64,000 nucleotides of DNA from Mesorhabditis belari (Eukaryota > Nematoda > Chromadorea > Rhabditida > Rhabditidae): positions 248,001-312,000 of the forward strand of contig CAUEEP010000862.1 of the NCBI GenBank assembly GCA_958450365.1, given 5' to 3'. Below the pieces are notes generated by a model, which saw only the letters and a program-made list of their open reading frames with translations, did not search any database and was not told where the DNA came from. Shown in pieces: positions 53,377-64,000 of the stretch. Position 1 is the stretch's first letter; each line of letters begins with the position of its first letter. A program made the translations under genes and the position numbers.

Positions 53377-56300
53377 TTATAAACGATCAATAACAAGTGC
53401 TTGTACAATGCTTCCCGCTGGAATTTCACTCATTTCCGATTTCCCGGGTAGTTCGAGAAGCAGTTGGGCACCCTGAAATTAAAAAAATGGATATTCTCTA
53501 TTTTTAAAAAAATAGATAAAAAATGGTAGTTATCGGTTCTAGCAATGGTTATTCACGCAAAACTGACCCTCAAGCTCACTAATCGACTCGAGATTTGATT
53601 CCCGGTTGTTGTCACGATTGGAAGAATTTCCCCTTCTTTTCTTTCAATGAATCCTCTCCGAAATTCGGGGCGAGAATCCAATTTGACCGTGTCGGATAAC
53701 TGGAAATTTGTTTACTTGAAACTTTAGGTCGAATTCTCATCGGGGCCACGAAAATTTTGCTCTATAATAGTTCCAGAAGTATCATTTATGATTGAAACTT
53801 GTTTACAAAGCTTAGGATACTTCTGAAACTATTATAGATCAAAACCTGAGTCTGACTAGAGAATGGTGCCGACTCAAAGTGGCCTATTGATTCGAGACCT
53901 ATCCCATTTTGCGGAACGCTTCTCAATAGCAAGCTATCTGGCAGAAAATTGCCTTAAATTTTGGGTTCTTTATGAGGGCGCCACACAGAATCTAAACGAT
54001 TGCCTCGGTGGTCTAGTGGATAGTGTGCTAGACTACCGAACCTATGACATTTTTGTCCTGAGTTCGAAGTCTAAAATTAAATGAAATGAAGTGTTAGTGA
54101 ATCTAAAATGTATTGTCATACAATTTTAGAATCGAATTACTTTTTGTTAAATTTGATTCAGTTTTCTCCACCTTTGCACTCATTCTCGTGTGCCAAATGC
54201 GGTGTTCGCCGCGTAATTTTCGAATCGATGGAACGGCAAAGAGTTGAGCACAAACCCATGATGAGGCTGGGTTCCCGGGAAGGGCGAAAACAAGCTGAAC
54301 GTTTCTTTTGAAAGTTTTTACTACATTAGAAGTCTTTAGATAAAACTAAATAAAATTTGATTCGGCTTGGACATTTCAACTCCCACTTTTTTCTGCCCCA
54401 GGAATTCTCCGGTCGCGAAAGTCGTAGGCAAGCCCGGCTTCATGAAAACTCGCCCGAAATGAATCTGGAATCATCTTTTCTCAAAAAATCCCTCATAAAA
54501 ATACTTTGAATCCAAATTTCTCACTCAAAACACTTTTGAGGAGATCTTTTTCGCCCATCGACACACCACCAGATGAGATGAGAACTGAGGAAATGGAGAG
54601 TGCCGTGGAAATGGCTTGCACAAGGGACTCCTCACTGGAATTGAGTTCGTTTGGCTTTAAAATTAAAAATCTGTACAAAAATATTAAGTTAGTGAATCAG
54701 TCTTTTCGTTCCTTTTTGTACTTTCGTTTCAAACCAACAAATGCACCAATTGAACTACGGTTTGCTTCATTAGAAAGGCCAATTATTTTTCTGCAAAATA
54801 ACATTAAAACGGGTTTTAAATGTCTTATATCTGCATTTTTTAGGAGCATCAAGTCGGGTAGTCAAAAAGGTGGCTCGATGATGCAATTTAGACACTCTAG
54901 CTAAGGAAACCCATCTTCGTGTCAATAAATAAAAGATAGAGCACAGAAAGTTAGGTATATAGCCAAATTTTCAGAGAAATTTTTTCAGCCGATTTCTTCG
55001 TAGAGATTTTTATAGACTTTTATGAAAAACACGTTTTCACTCTCGAATTTGCTTGAAAGTAAACCCAAATTGACTTAAAAAGATGGGAAATTGAACAATA
55101 AACACTTTTTATTTAGAGCAAATCATAGGTTGATTGGTGAATTTGTTGTTTTTCAACGGAAGTGCGAAAAGTCTTATTTATCAACCTAATATTAAGATAC
55201 TTTCTTTAAAAACATTTTCAAACTCACTCATCCTCAACGATTCCCATATCAATCACGTCGGCTCCACTTTGCTCACAAAGCGCTAGTAATTGGGGTCGAT
55301 TCGTGTCCCGGATATGACCGATGGGCAAACGAGGGCGAATCGCTTCACAAACCTGATTTTTGAAATCATTTCCATTTGTTTTTGAATCATTAGACTATTG
55401 AACTATTATATCTCACTCCAATTACACTTTTTAAATTTTAAGACGCTGAACTTGTACCTAAAAGAGTTCACAGGCACTTTGTTTTCTTTCGGTTTCAATA
55501 TTATATTTTATTGGGCCTATATTCTTATTTTCTATAAATTTTTTGTTTAAACTCATGTGATGCCGTTTTTACAATATAGGCTCACTACCTTCTACTAAAG
55601 TTAAAACAAGCTGACTATTTTGAAACACGGCCTTGAAAATCTCCATTTACCTCATTTCCGGTGGACATCACGGCGACTTTCGGTTTCTTGCAGACATTCA
55701 CCAATTGAAGGCTGAATTTATTAATATTTAAATTGATTTAAATTGATTTCGTTCATATTTGATTAAAATATATATAATAAAAGACTAGATGATCTTTGTT
55801 ATCAAGAAAACAACGAACCCACTCGCGAGGAGAATCCCCAGCTCGGCACTTCGGATCGTCGATCCTTTCTCGAGGAGAAGTTCTCCTTTTGACGTGTCTG
55901 AGCCGGGTAATCTGAATTTTGAAATTCTTTGAGACAACATTACAGATGTTGGACAAATCAAAACATTCTCAAATTGATGAGGCTAGGTCTTCCTATTAGG
56001 TTTGAAATCCCTCACCGAATATCTTGTCCATCTTTCGCCGTTCCATTCACCTCGATCACCAGTTCTTCTGAACCCTAAATTAAACTTTGAGATGGAATTA
56101 AGATTTTGCATTTTATTTTATCAACTTTTATATGTTTCAGTGATTTCACAACTTTACATCATGTTCCAAAAGTTTTGTCAACTCGACCATCACAACCGCC
56201 GTCGCCGAATCGGGCACAAAAGCTCCAGTGCTCACACGAACGCATTCACCTGAAAAAATGCAAGATTTCAACTGGATAGCCAAGTGAAAAGCCAAATTAC

Positions 56301-57000
56301 ATTAGGTCGATCAAATCCTTTAACTCACCCGGATTTAACGTCGAATTACATGGAGAACCGGCTGTCGAAAACCCGATCACTTTTCGCTTTCCGGGTGAAT
56401 CGCTGGCTGAAAAGTTACAAGTCAAGTTTTTGTTGTGAATAAAATGTGCATTGTATTGTAGTTCATTGAATTTTTATTCTAGATTGTAGGTTAGTATTCT
56501 GGTCAAACTCACCCAAAACAGCATATCCATCCTTGATTGACGTGCGCACCTCAGGCACATTGTAGGCCGAATTCACATCCTCTGCCAAGACATCGCCTGA
56601 ATCGCTTTTCTTTGTCAAATGTAAATGGCAATTTAACTTACGGACATACTTACGATTAGTTTGAAACCTTTATGAATATAAATCTGAAGTTAGAATTGCT
56701 AAAAACTAACCGATCTTCACTCTCCAAACCGGGGTTTTCTCGGAATCGAGCGCGTCTGTCTGAAGTAAATTTTAGAACTTGGCTAGTTCCTTACCCTTAT
56801 TCGACTAGTAAACTTTTTGCCTTGCTTTTGAAAAACTTATCTAGTTCTTTAGCCTTATTTTGCTAGTATTTTAATAATTAAAAGTCTTAGTAAATTTTTA
56901 AATTTCTCCCTTTTCTTACTTCTTCTTCGATAATCGAATACGCTTCATCCATTGGAATGGCCGTCCACGGGGAAACGCGATGCCGATGAATGACACTCAT
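53377..57000 (-). CDS. moc-1: Molybdopterin molybdenumtransferase (MoeA / gephyrin E-domain)
   Basis: Last step of molybdenum cofactor synthesis: inserts molybdate into adenylylated molybdopterin. Fourteen minus-strand exons: 56920-57000, 56711-56759, 56513-56596, 56329-56406, 56158-56249, 56016-56074, 55819-55911, 55651-55711, 55228-55352, 54505-54670, 54387-54464, 54172-54294, 53580-53699, 53377-53472. All phases agree; 434 residues, the length of a MoeA protein without a G domain. Motifs in order: [123 protein letters not shown]. Key acidic residues are retained, so it should be active. The gene could instead be the MoeA-like heterochronic factor LIN-46, but the intact motifs favour moc-1. 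A family A element fills intron 9 and a tRNA-like sequence lies in intron 12. Confidence 0.9.
54001..54070 (+). repeat. tRNA-like (SINE-type) sequence, copy 3, in moc-1 intron 12
   Basis: GGTGGTCTAGTGGATAGTG (A-box-like), then ACATTTTTGTCCTGA and GTTCGAAGTCT (B-box-like). It runs antisense to moc-1. It shares TAGTGGATAGTGTGCTAG with copy 1. Not a foldable canonical tRNA by eye. Confidence 0.5.
54689..55190. mobile_element. Family A element in moc-1 intron 9
   Basis: TTAGTGAATCAGTCTTTTCG to AAAAGTCTTATTTATCAACC, about 500 bp, with degenerate ends but an interior very like the 46266-46790 copy. Its edge is 18 bp from the exon 10 acceptor and close to the exon 9 donor, so it makes up most of the intron. 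Confidence 0.65.
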
Positions 57001-59976
57001 TGAGAAGGGGAAAAAAGAGCTGAAATAGTTCTGATGATATGAATTAGTTAAGAATTGATTGATTGATTCAAAACAGCTTTATTTAATAATTCCAATCAAA
57101 TCTGTGTAAAAGTGGGGCTTTTTGAATGCCTAGTTTAATTTTATTCGCACACAAATTTCATTTAAACGAACTCAATTTGTGGCATGGCAAAACGCCGTAA
57201 TTTGTTTTAAAAAATATGTAAGTTGTAAATATTTGCAAGTAGAATGAGAAATAATTGCACGAATAGATTGTGACGGTCAACAATCCCCTTTTTCTCCCTC
57301 TCTCTCACCCAACAAACAAATCGATATTGCTTTCTCTTGGCAAACGGGCGAAAAAATAACCCCTCCAATCGGTCAATTGTATATCTTATCTTTATGGGAT
57401 ATGAGAGAGAAAACATTAGTGATTTTGAGTACTTATTAGGTTGATGAACTTATAATAGATTTTCATATTATTAAGAAATATCCAAATAGAGATATTTTAT
57501 CACTTTATTCAAGAAGAAGAAAACCAAACAAGGGGATTTAGTGAAAGGATATTATCGTAATATGTTCAGGGATTTACGCTCAGGGTGCTACTGTAGCAAG
57601 CTCATAATGCCGAGATCCCAGAGTCCCCTCGTGCACTACTGCTGTGTTTGAGGGATGGCCTGTTCATTCCATGTCTTTCAACAAACACTTTCAAAGGTGA
57701 AAACATAGTTGGGACACTGAATGAAAGCTATTACAGTGATTTAGCGTAGCATCCAGTGTTCTTGTTAACAAAGTTTGAGATGATTTACGCTTGTTTTTCT
57801 CAGTTGGTGGGACTTTCTTAGATTATTTCCAGAATCTAGACTTTTCAGCGATCATTTCTAGATATGATTTCTAGATATTCATGTGTACCGTTTGAACTAA
57901 ACGGTTCAACAAGAATGAAGACATTAGGCTGTCCAGAAAATCTTTTCGTTCCTTTTCGTACTTCCGTTGAAAAATAACAAATTCACCAATTAACCTATGG
58001 TTTGCTCTAATTCAGACATACGACATTTTAAACCAATTTTTATGTTATTTTGCAGAAAAATAATTGGCCTTTCTAATGAAACAAACCCTAGTTCAGTTGA
58101 TGCATTTGGTGGTTTTAAACGGAAGTACGAAAGGAACGAGAAGACTTTCTGGACGGCCTAATACTTCGGAAACCACCTTTCCAACTACAGTGCCATTTTT
58201 TGTTTTCAAGTTACAAATTTCTTTTCCCTATTCCAAACCAAACTTTCCCTGTTAACACGTAAATATTCGATTATTTCATGGGTCGCGGATTTCTTCTCGT
58301 TTTTCGCTTTCCCCTCTACTTTTCCTCATTTCTCATTCCTAATTCGGCTCATCCGATGAGGCTTCTTGATGTGAAAAGGAAAAATTCGACCTCAAAAAGT
58401 TTGCCCAGAGCACCGGAAATTTCGGATTTTTTCGCCAAAAAGCAATGCATCAAATTATAGACTGACCAGGATTTTATACTACAATTCATTGGAATATATT
58501 AATTTTATTTTTTTCAATCTTTCAATGTTTATTCGGCTCTCAAAATTTCGAACACCTTCAATCTCTTTCGAGTTCATTCTTGGTTTGTCTTCTTTCAATT
58601 AATTTTTTTGGTTATTTTTGCATAATGACCTAATTATCTATCAAAAAGCATTCATTTAGTTCACTTGTTAATTTGTGGTTATTTTCCCCGGACTAATCCC
58701 TCAATTCATCATCGATTTGATAATTGGCGATTAACTTCAAGATTTCAAATTTACTTCAGTAAAATAAAAAAAATTATGGTAGGTAAATTATGGTAAAACT
58801 ATGGTAAAAAAAGGTTTGGTTTAATGTTTAGCCTTTTGCCAAACACAATGCTAACCTGTAGTCAACCCAAGAATTTTTGCTTCAGAAGTGCCTCCCAATT
58901 CATCATTTCGTATACTTCATCTCTTTTCGCTCTATAAACAAAAAGCGGCTTTGACTCTTGAAATTCCGAAAGATGTTAGCAAATCGACGGAAAAACATAT
59001 TCAAGGAGAGAAAAACTCAAAAGAAATATTGGGGGAGGTTGCTATTGGTGACCCGTATAGATAGATTTGAAAGGGGAAGAGGAGGGGAGGGCCAAACCCC
59101 GAAATTCCCGTGCTTCCTCTTCCTCTTCACCCCCTTTTCCCCCTCTTTGAATCTCGTTTAGTTCCTAAATTCCATAACAAGTCGAAGGCCCAGTTAGGCA
59201 CCAATTTAGACTTAAATTTGTCCTCATTTCATGCGTTCACAAGTCGCATACTCTTTTAAATTGACTGTTGTATACTAACTGACCTAGAGAAGTTGAAGCT
59301 TGGCATTTAAGAACTAAAGCTTTGCATCGACTTTGAGTCTTTCTTTTACAAAGAATCATAGATTTTTCTAGTCAGCTTGTGACCCAAACCCATCTTGGTC
59401 TCCATCCTGAATTGATTACAATTCTTGATTTTTGAATTTATTTGAAGAGAACAACTCAAAGACCCTGTGGCCAGTTTAAGCTCCAAATATGATAGTCTTG
59501 TATTCAATTTAGCTCTTGATAAATCTCATACTCGTTTTCAACGTAACTTGTCAACTTTTTGCTCATTGTTTTGAAGTTTCACTCGTCTGCAAAGTTTAAC
59601 TTGTTTGTTTTTTCTAAATAAAGTCAAAAGGAAATTACCGATTTCTATCAAAGCAAAGCAAAAAAAGCGTGTAACTGCCATTCGAATCAAACTCCCATCT
59701 TTGATTTCTTTTAAATAAATCTCGAGGAAGCGTTTTCTCTCTTCTCAAGCCCTTGATTAGGTGTCCAACTTGTCTCCTTTTTGTGCCTTTCCTTCCATTT
59801 TTTTCTTTCATTCCTTTCTCCACTCCAACGCTAATTCTCGAGGCTAATTATCCCGACGCCGAGTTTTTGAATTTGTTGTTGGTTTTGTTTTTTCAGGTTT
59901 TATACTTCGGCAACATTAACATTTGCTTCTTGATCTTCAACTTTTTGGAACTTTATATTTGAAACTTCAGATCAAC
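57001..59976. other. Divergent intergenic region between moc-1 and the inversin-like gene
   Basis: The promoters of both genes must lie here. A family A element occupies 57924-58162. 59070-59160 is C/T- and G/A-rich on opposite halves. The last 11 bases, TGAAACTTCAG just before ATCAAC-ATG, form a good spliced-leader or 5' UTR acceptor. I see no exon. An open frame at 58278-58460 is discussed under rejected items. Confidence 0.4.
57924..58162. mobile_element. Family A element, short form with both ends
   Basis: TTAGGCTGTCCAGAAAATCT on the left and GACTTTCTGGACGGCCTAAT on the right, about 240 bp. It is the cleanest copy for defining the termini, with TA at each flank. Confidence 0.75.
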
Positions 59977-62900
59977 ATGTCCTCCCTAATCATGGCTTTG
60001 GACAATCAGGATCGACAAGCGACCGCGAGGATATTATCGACAATGCCTGTCAGTTCAAAATTATTACATTTTCAAGAGTTTTTTCGCCAAGTTCAACTTT
60101 AAACTCAATTTTTTTAGAGCCATTACAGACCGTTTTTGTCGTTATACTAATCGGTTTTAGTTTTAACAAGACCAGTAACTAAGATTATTTTAGAGAAAAA
60201 AATTTATGAAACTAGCAGTCATCAATGATTTTTGGTCTAAAAACTGTAGATAAATTTTTAAAGAAAAGGAAGTTTCGCGTTTCAGAGTGAGGTATCAATT
60301 CGAGACAACGAGGAGAGAGTGGCCCTTCACTATGCAGCCGAAACAATGGACATCGAGACGTTCACCTCAATTTATGAGCAAGATCCCGCACTTATTGACT
60401 CACAAGATGCATATGGGTTTGTGGATATTGGGTGTAAAACTTTTGCGAATCGGAAAAAAAGATGACGAGCTATTCAAGTTATTGATAAATACCAAGTTTC
60501 AATGTTTTAAACTCAAGTTCAATAATGAAAAATCGATACAAAAAAAATAGTGTTTTGATTAAAAATTTTAGGATATTAGCAGTAATATGTTTATAATTCA
60601 ATTTAACAAAAAAACTTTTCAGTTACACTCCTCTAATGATAGCGGTGATGTCGGGGAGAACAGAGGTTGTCGAGTATTTGGTCACAAAAGGTTGGGATTT
60701 CAATTTTAATGAAAATTTATGTTTCGAAGAAACTTTTTCAAGCTACTAGACTTCTAATCACCTAGAGGTACGAGTAGGTTATCTCCCAATTAGAATATCA
60801 TTCAAAAATTTGCATAAACTGGAAAATTTGCCTGCACCAGCGAAGCGAAGCATTGGTGGGCGGGTGGGAGGAGAGAATTTCATTTCCGTGACCGGTCGGT
60901 TACTTTTGAAGGGAGATAACCTACTTTTACCCAACTAGATTTCCGATCAAATTAGCACACAAAAATCTAGGAGCCAATCTGCGTCATGTTGACAAAGAAG
61001 GACATTCAGCCGTTCATTGGGCAGTGGTTTGTGGACAGGTTAGTCAAGTAAAAATCGATCAGCTGGAATAAAAGTGCATCTAATTTCCTAAGATTATAGA
61101 TGTATCTTTTCCAACAATGTTTAATTTCGAAATTTTGCCAAATTTTAGCTTGAAACGCTCACGTTAATATTGGAGAAAGGCGCCGATCCGGCAGTACCCG
61201 ATTTGATGGTAAAACTTTTTCGAAGAACTTGAATGCAACATTTATAACCTGAAATCAAGCTTATAGATTTACAGTTTTTAGTTCACAATTTGAAACCCAT
61301 ATTTTCAGAAAGCTCATCCACTGCACTACGCAACCGCAGCCGAGGAAATCTCTCATGATACCGCCATCTCAATCTTGCACACTTTATTGAGGTGAGATTT
61401 TTCTTGGCTGCAATTTGAAAATGATTGAACAATAATTGATTAGTATCAAAAAGTAATCAAGCATTATCAGGTATTAAATTGTTAGAAAAGCAGTAAGCAA
61501 TTTCCTATTCAATGATTTAATGTTAGTTTACTTCAGCTTCGTTCTGTTTGGTTATGAGTTTTTTTGTCTGCTGTCTTAAAGTCAAACGGCCAGCCAAAAG
61601 CAACCTTGATCAAAAATTTGACTGTCAGTTATCAAAGTTACGCACTATCAACGAAAAAAATCAATTCAGGAAAGGAGCTCATGTGAATTGTGTGGACATC
61701 GATGAGAGAACGCCGATCCTCTGGGCGGCTAGTAATGGTAATAGAATAAAAAGTATTGCTAAGAGCGTTGTCTTCAGGCAACTCGGAGGTGATGATGTCG
61801 TTAAAGCAAGCCGGGGGAGATATGCAAGCGGTGGACAGGGATCGGCTAGGAGTGCTGCATTGTGCGGCAAGTCATGGCTATCATGAGGTACAATTGAGTG
61901 AGTGTGCTGATACAAAAATGTTAAAGCCTACACCAGCATCAGAAGTTGAACAATTGTAAGCGATCACTATGTCTCTTTTAGATAATCGAGATCGCCCTGC
62001 AATGCATTCCAAGGAAATTGGTTGATGCGCGAGATCGATCAGGTGCCAAAACAAGCTGTGCTTTACACAAGAATCGAACCTTATCAAATTATTGTATCAA
62101 CTATAGCTTTACTCAGGTCACACCCCACTCTTCTATGCAGTCACCCACGGGCATTTTGAGGCGGCGAGGATTCTTTTGACCGCTGGAAGCAATCCGAATC
62201 ATCAGGTGAATCAAACTTGATTTTTACAGGTGAATTACTTTACTTTTGAATAAGACCTAGAACTGGCTGATATCTATAATACAAATACCTTATCCTCAAC
62301 GCAAGAAAACTACGTATATGATGACGATTTGGTCTTGACAAATTTGAAATATGTCTTTTTTTGAGGACTCTCGATTGCGCACGGCTTCCCATTGTGCGGC
62401 GGCGAAAGGACAGCTGAGAATGTTAAAATTGTTGAAACAATTCGGTGCCTCGTTTGAGATTCAAAATTATCGCGGAGATCTACCTGTACATGAGGCCATT
62501 CAAACGGGGAGTAAAGGTTTGTATCATGACTTGCTGAAAGTTAGTGCAGAGTAGAAAGAGGTCATGCAAAAGCTTAAAAGATCATTTTGTGAAGGATATC
62601 CAGGTTCAAATTTGATTTCAGATGTAACCGAATGGTTGATTCAACTCCACCCAAGCTCCCTAGATGCCACTTCGCACGAGGGACGCACCGGGTTGCATTT
62701 GGGTGGGTGATTTTCTAATTGAGCCTTCCTTTAGACCTGGCCAGAACAACTAGTACTAAAGTTAAAAATACAATTACAATAATGCTAAGCCATGGTTTAA
62801 AGTCGTTTTACCATTTTGTCTTTCTCAAATTTGCGACTTGAATTTTTTTCAGCGGCTGCCACCGGAAACATCGAAATGGTCGTTTATTTGTGTGGACAAC

Positions 62901-64000
62901 GATGTCAGATCAATCCGTTGATGTTGTATCGGGTAAATTTTACTGTACTTTAAAAGATTAGCTTTTTGTTTATTGTTTACCATTTTTTACAAACTATTTT
63001 TAGAATAATTTGTACACACCACTCGACTTGGCGAAACGAAAAGATCATCAGGTAAGCACAAGAAGAAGGTTGAGTACATTTACCAAAACCTCATCAAAAG
63101 TAAAACCAAATATTTTTATCGTTTATTCATTGAGCTTTTTGCATGCAGAAGTTATTTCCTAGAGATGTTAAAAATTAAAAACAAAAAATAGACTTTTATA
63201 AACCTTTTTTATAAGTAGATTTCCAGGTGGTCGTCGATTACTTGAAGATGAGACATGAGGCAAAGGAAGCATCAGAGATTCCTGAAGAAGAACGATTGAG
63301 CAACAAAATTCACTTTGAAGAGCAAATTGTTAATGGTAAATGAGAAGAAATCAATGTCAAATCAAACTATTCAGCTAAACTGAATCGAGGGAAGGTTTTG
63401 CGTCAAGAGAACTCGGGAGAGCTATCGACAAGGAGGATCAGGTGGGGGAAACAATGTTTCAAATTATCAGCTTTAATCGTTTTTTCTTTTCACGTTCAAA
63501 TATTTTTTTAAATCCGAGAGAATTAAAAATAATTGAAATTTGAGTGTTTAAAAATAGACGACTTTCTTTGGACAAAAATGAGTACAAAGTACCTGCGGAT
63601 GGGCCTCTTAAAATATTATTTAGCTTCTTGAAAATTTTAATTTTCTCCACCCGATCCTCCTATTAGCTTTAATCAATTTAATCATTTTCCGTTGCAAACT
63701 TTAGGATGCTTTTTAAAGTTTGAGATAACTGAAAATAATTATGATTTGGGTGTTTAAAATTAGACGGTTTCCTATAAAAGGAAATCGTGTAATACATAGC
63801 CGAGTGGACTCTTTAAATATAATATTATTTAGTGTCTTGAAAGCTTGTTAATCAACAGTACTGTTCGAAAAAACCAAAACCTTTCTAATTTGACAATTAT
63901 TCTCTGATGATTTTTGATACTAGCCAAAGCTAGCTGCAATTTGATTGTTTCAACATTAATGGCTCCAGCTTAAAGAAAACTTTCTGATGACGGATAAATA
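59977..64000 (+). CDS. mlt-4: Inversin-like ankyrin-repeat protein (mlt-4 / nphp-2 type), 3'-incomplete
   Basis: Sixteen exons visible: 59977-60048, 60286-60416, 60623-60690, 60971-61038, 61149-61208, 61309-61391, 61670-61737, 61778-61887, 61982-62042, 62117-62205, 62366-62516, 62622-62702, 62853-62932, 63004-63051, 63227-63335, 63375-63441. All are phase-consistent, giving 448 residues so far, and the last exon ends mid-codon at a GTGGGG donor. About eleven ankyrin repeats: ERVALHYAAE, YGYTPLMIAVMSGR, EGHSAVHWAVVCGQ, KAHPLHYATAAE, ERTPILWAASNG, RLGVLHCAASHG, SGHTPLFYAVTHG, LRTASHCAAAKG, RGDLPVHEAIQTG, GRTGLHLAAATG, LYTPLDLAKRKD. The extended array and length match inversin, a ciliary inversin-compartment scaffold whose C. 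elegans orthologue MLT-4/NPHP-2 is needed for moulting and cilia. Exon 11 uses a TTTGAG acceptor. The IQ/C-terminal part lies beyond the window. Confidence 0.82.
60772..60930. repeat. Foldback in intron 3 of the inversin-like gene
   Basis: GTAGGTTATCTCCC at the left is mirrored by GGGAGATAACCTAC at the right, with a G+C-rich GGTGGGCGGGTGGGAGG loop region. Confidence 0.6.
63442..64000. other. Intronic sequence of the inversin-like gene, no exon seen
   Basis: After the donor at 63442 no acceptor is followed by a frame continuing the protein. Two similar A+T-rich segments (TTTGAG/ATAATTG...GTGTTTAAAA.TAGACG at 63530-63560 and 63720-63765) form an imperfect direct repeat. The next exon should lie beyond 64000. 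Confidence 0.4.

Noticed and set aside
54001..54070. A functional tRNA gene
   Set aside because: A/B boxes are present, but the acceptor, anticodon and T stems do not pair convincingly, and similar degenerate copies occur elsewhere.
58278..58460. 60-codon open frame with a hydrophobic N terminus and a KRK site, neuropeptide-like
   Set aside because: No promoter, splice or repeat-peptide evidence. The hydrophobic part coincides with a C/T-rich tract like those in the gene desert.
1..64000. CRISPR arrays, rRNA genes, bacterial operons or integrated virus
   Set aside because: No regularly spaced direct repeats, rRNA-like blocks, Shine-Dalgarno-led gene strings or viral gene sets were seen. The sequence is consistently intron-rich nematode DNA.

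Overview
The window is a nematode nuclear chromosome segment, most likely from a rhabditid related to Caenorhabditis. It is A+T-rich, its genes are cut into many small exons with GT/AG introns ending in TTTCAG or TTCCAG, and it carries clear orthologues of nematode genes (PLC-beta egl-8, inversin-like mlt-4, gephyrin/MoeA moc-1). No bacterial, organellar or viral block is visible. All gene models were built by hand from splice signals, reading phase and family similarity. I had no transcript data.

Layout. 1-1158: 3' end of an unidentified plus-strand gene. 2108-5013: two adjacent minus-strand genes for small secreted proline-rich proteins with the same first-exon architecture. 5739-8945: a minus-strand gene for a secreted MBLAC1-type metallo-beta-lactamase-fold protein whose metal-binding motifs are degenerate. 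8946-22591: about 13.6 kb in which I find no convincing exon. It holds repeated pyrimidine-rich blocks and a few transposon remnants. 22592-50304: egl-8, a PLCB4-class phospholipase C-beta, in 35 core exons over 27.7 kb, with several candidate alternative exons and introns full of inverted repeats. 52263-53123 and 53377-57000: a single-domain granulin gene lying 253 bp downstream of a complete MoeA/gephyrin-E gene on the minus strand, an operon-like arrangement. 57001-59976: divergent intergenic region. 59977 to the window edge: the first 16 exons of an inversin-like ankyrin-repeat gene, which runs off the window.

Repeats. The main families are: (A) an element with termini TTAGGCTGTCCAGAAAGTCT, at least eight copies or halves; (B) a palindromic element with ends like GTACTTTGTGCTCAAAAATG; (C) a short palindrome starting TACCGTAATCTTG; (D) tRNA-like sequences with A- and B-box-like blocks, three copies. 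There are also a mariner deletion derivative, a pogo-like element and several 200-570 bp foldbacks. Five of the inverted repeats lie between 23.2 and 27.3 kb inside egl-8.

The protein-coding genes belong to unrelated pathways: Gq/PLC signalling, molybdenum cofactor synthesis, a granulin-type secreted protein, cilium or moulting scaffold, and secreted proteins. The most unusual items are the MBLAC1-like putative pseudoenzyme, the paired proline-rich secreted genes, the foldback with a tRNA-like apex, and the candidate regulated exons of egl-8.
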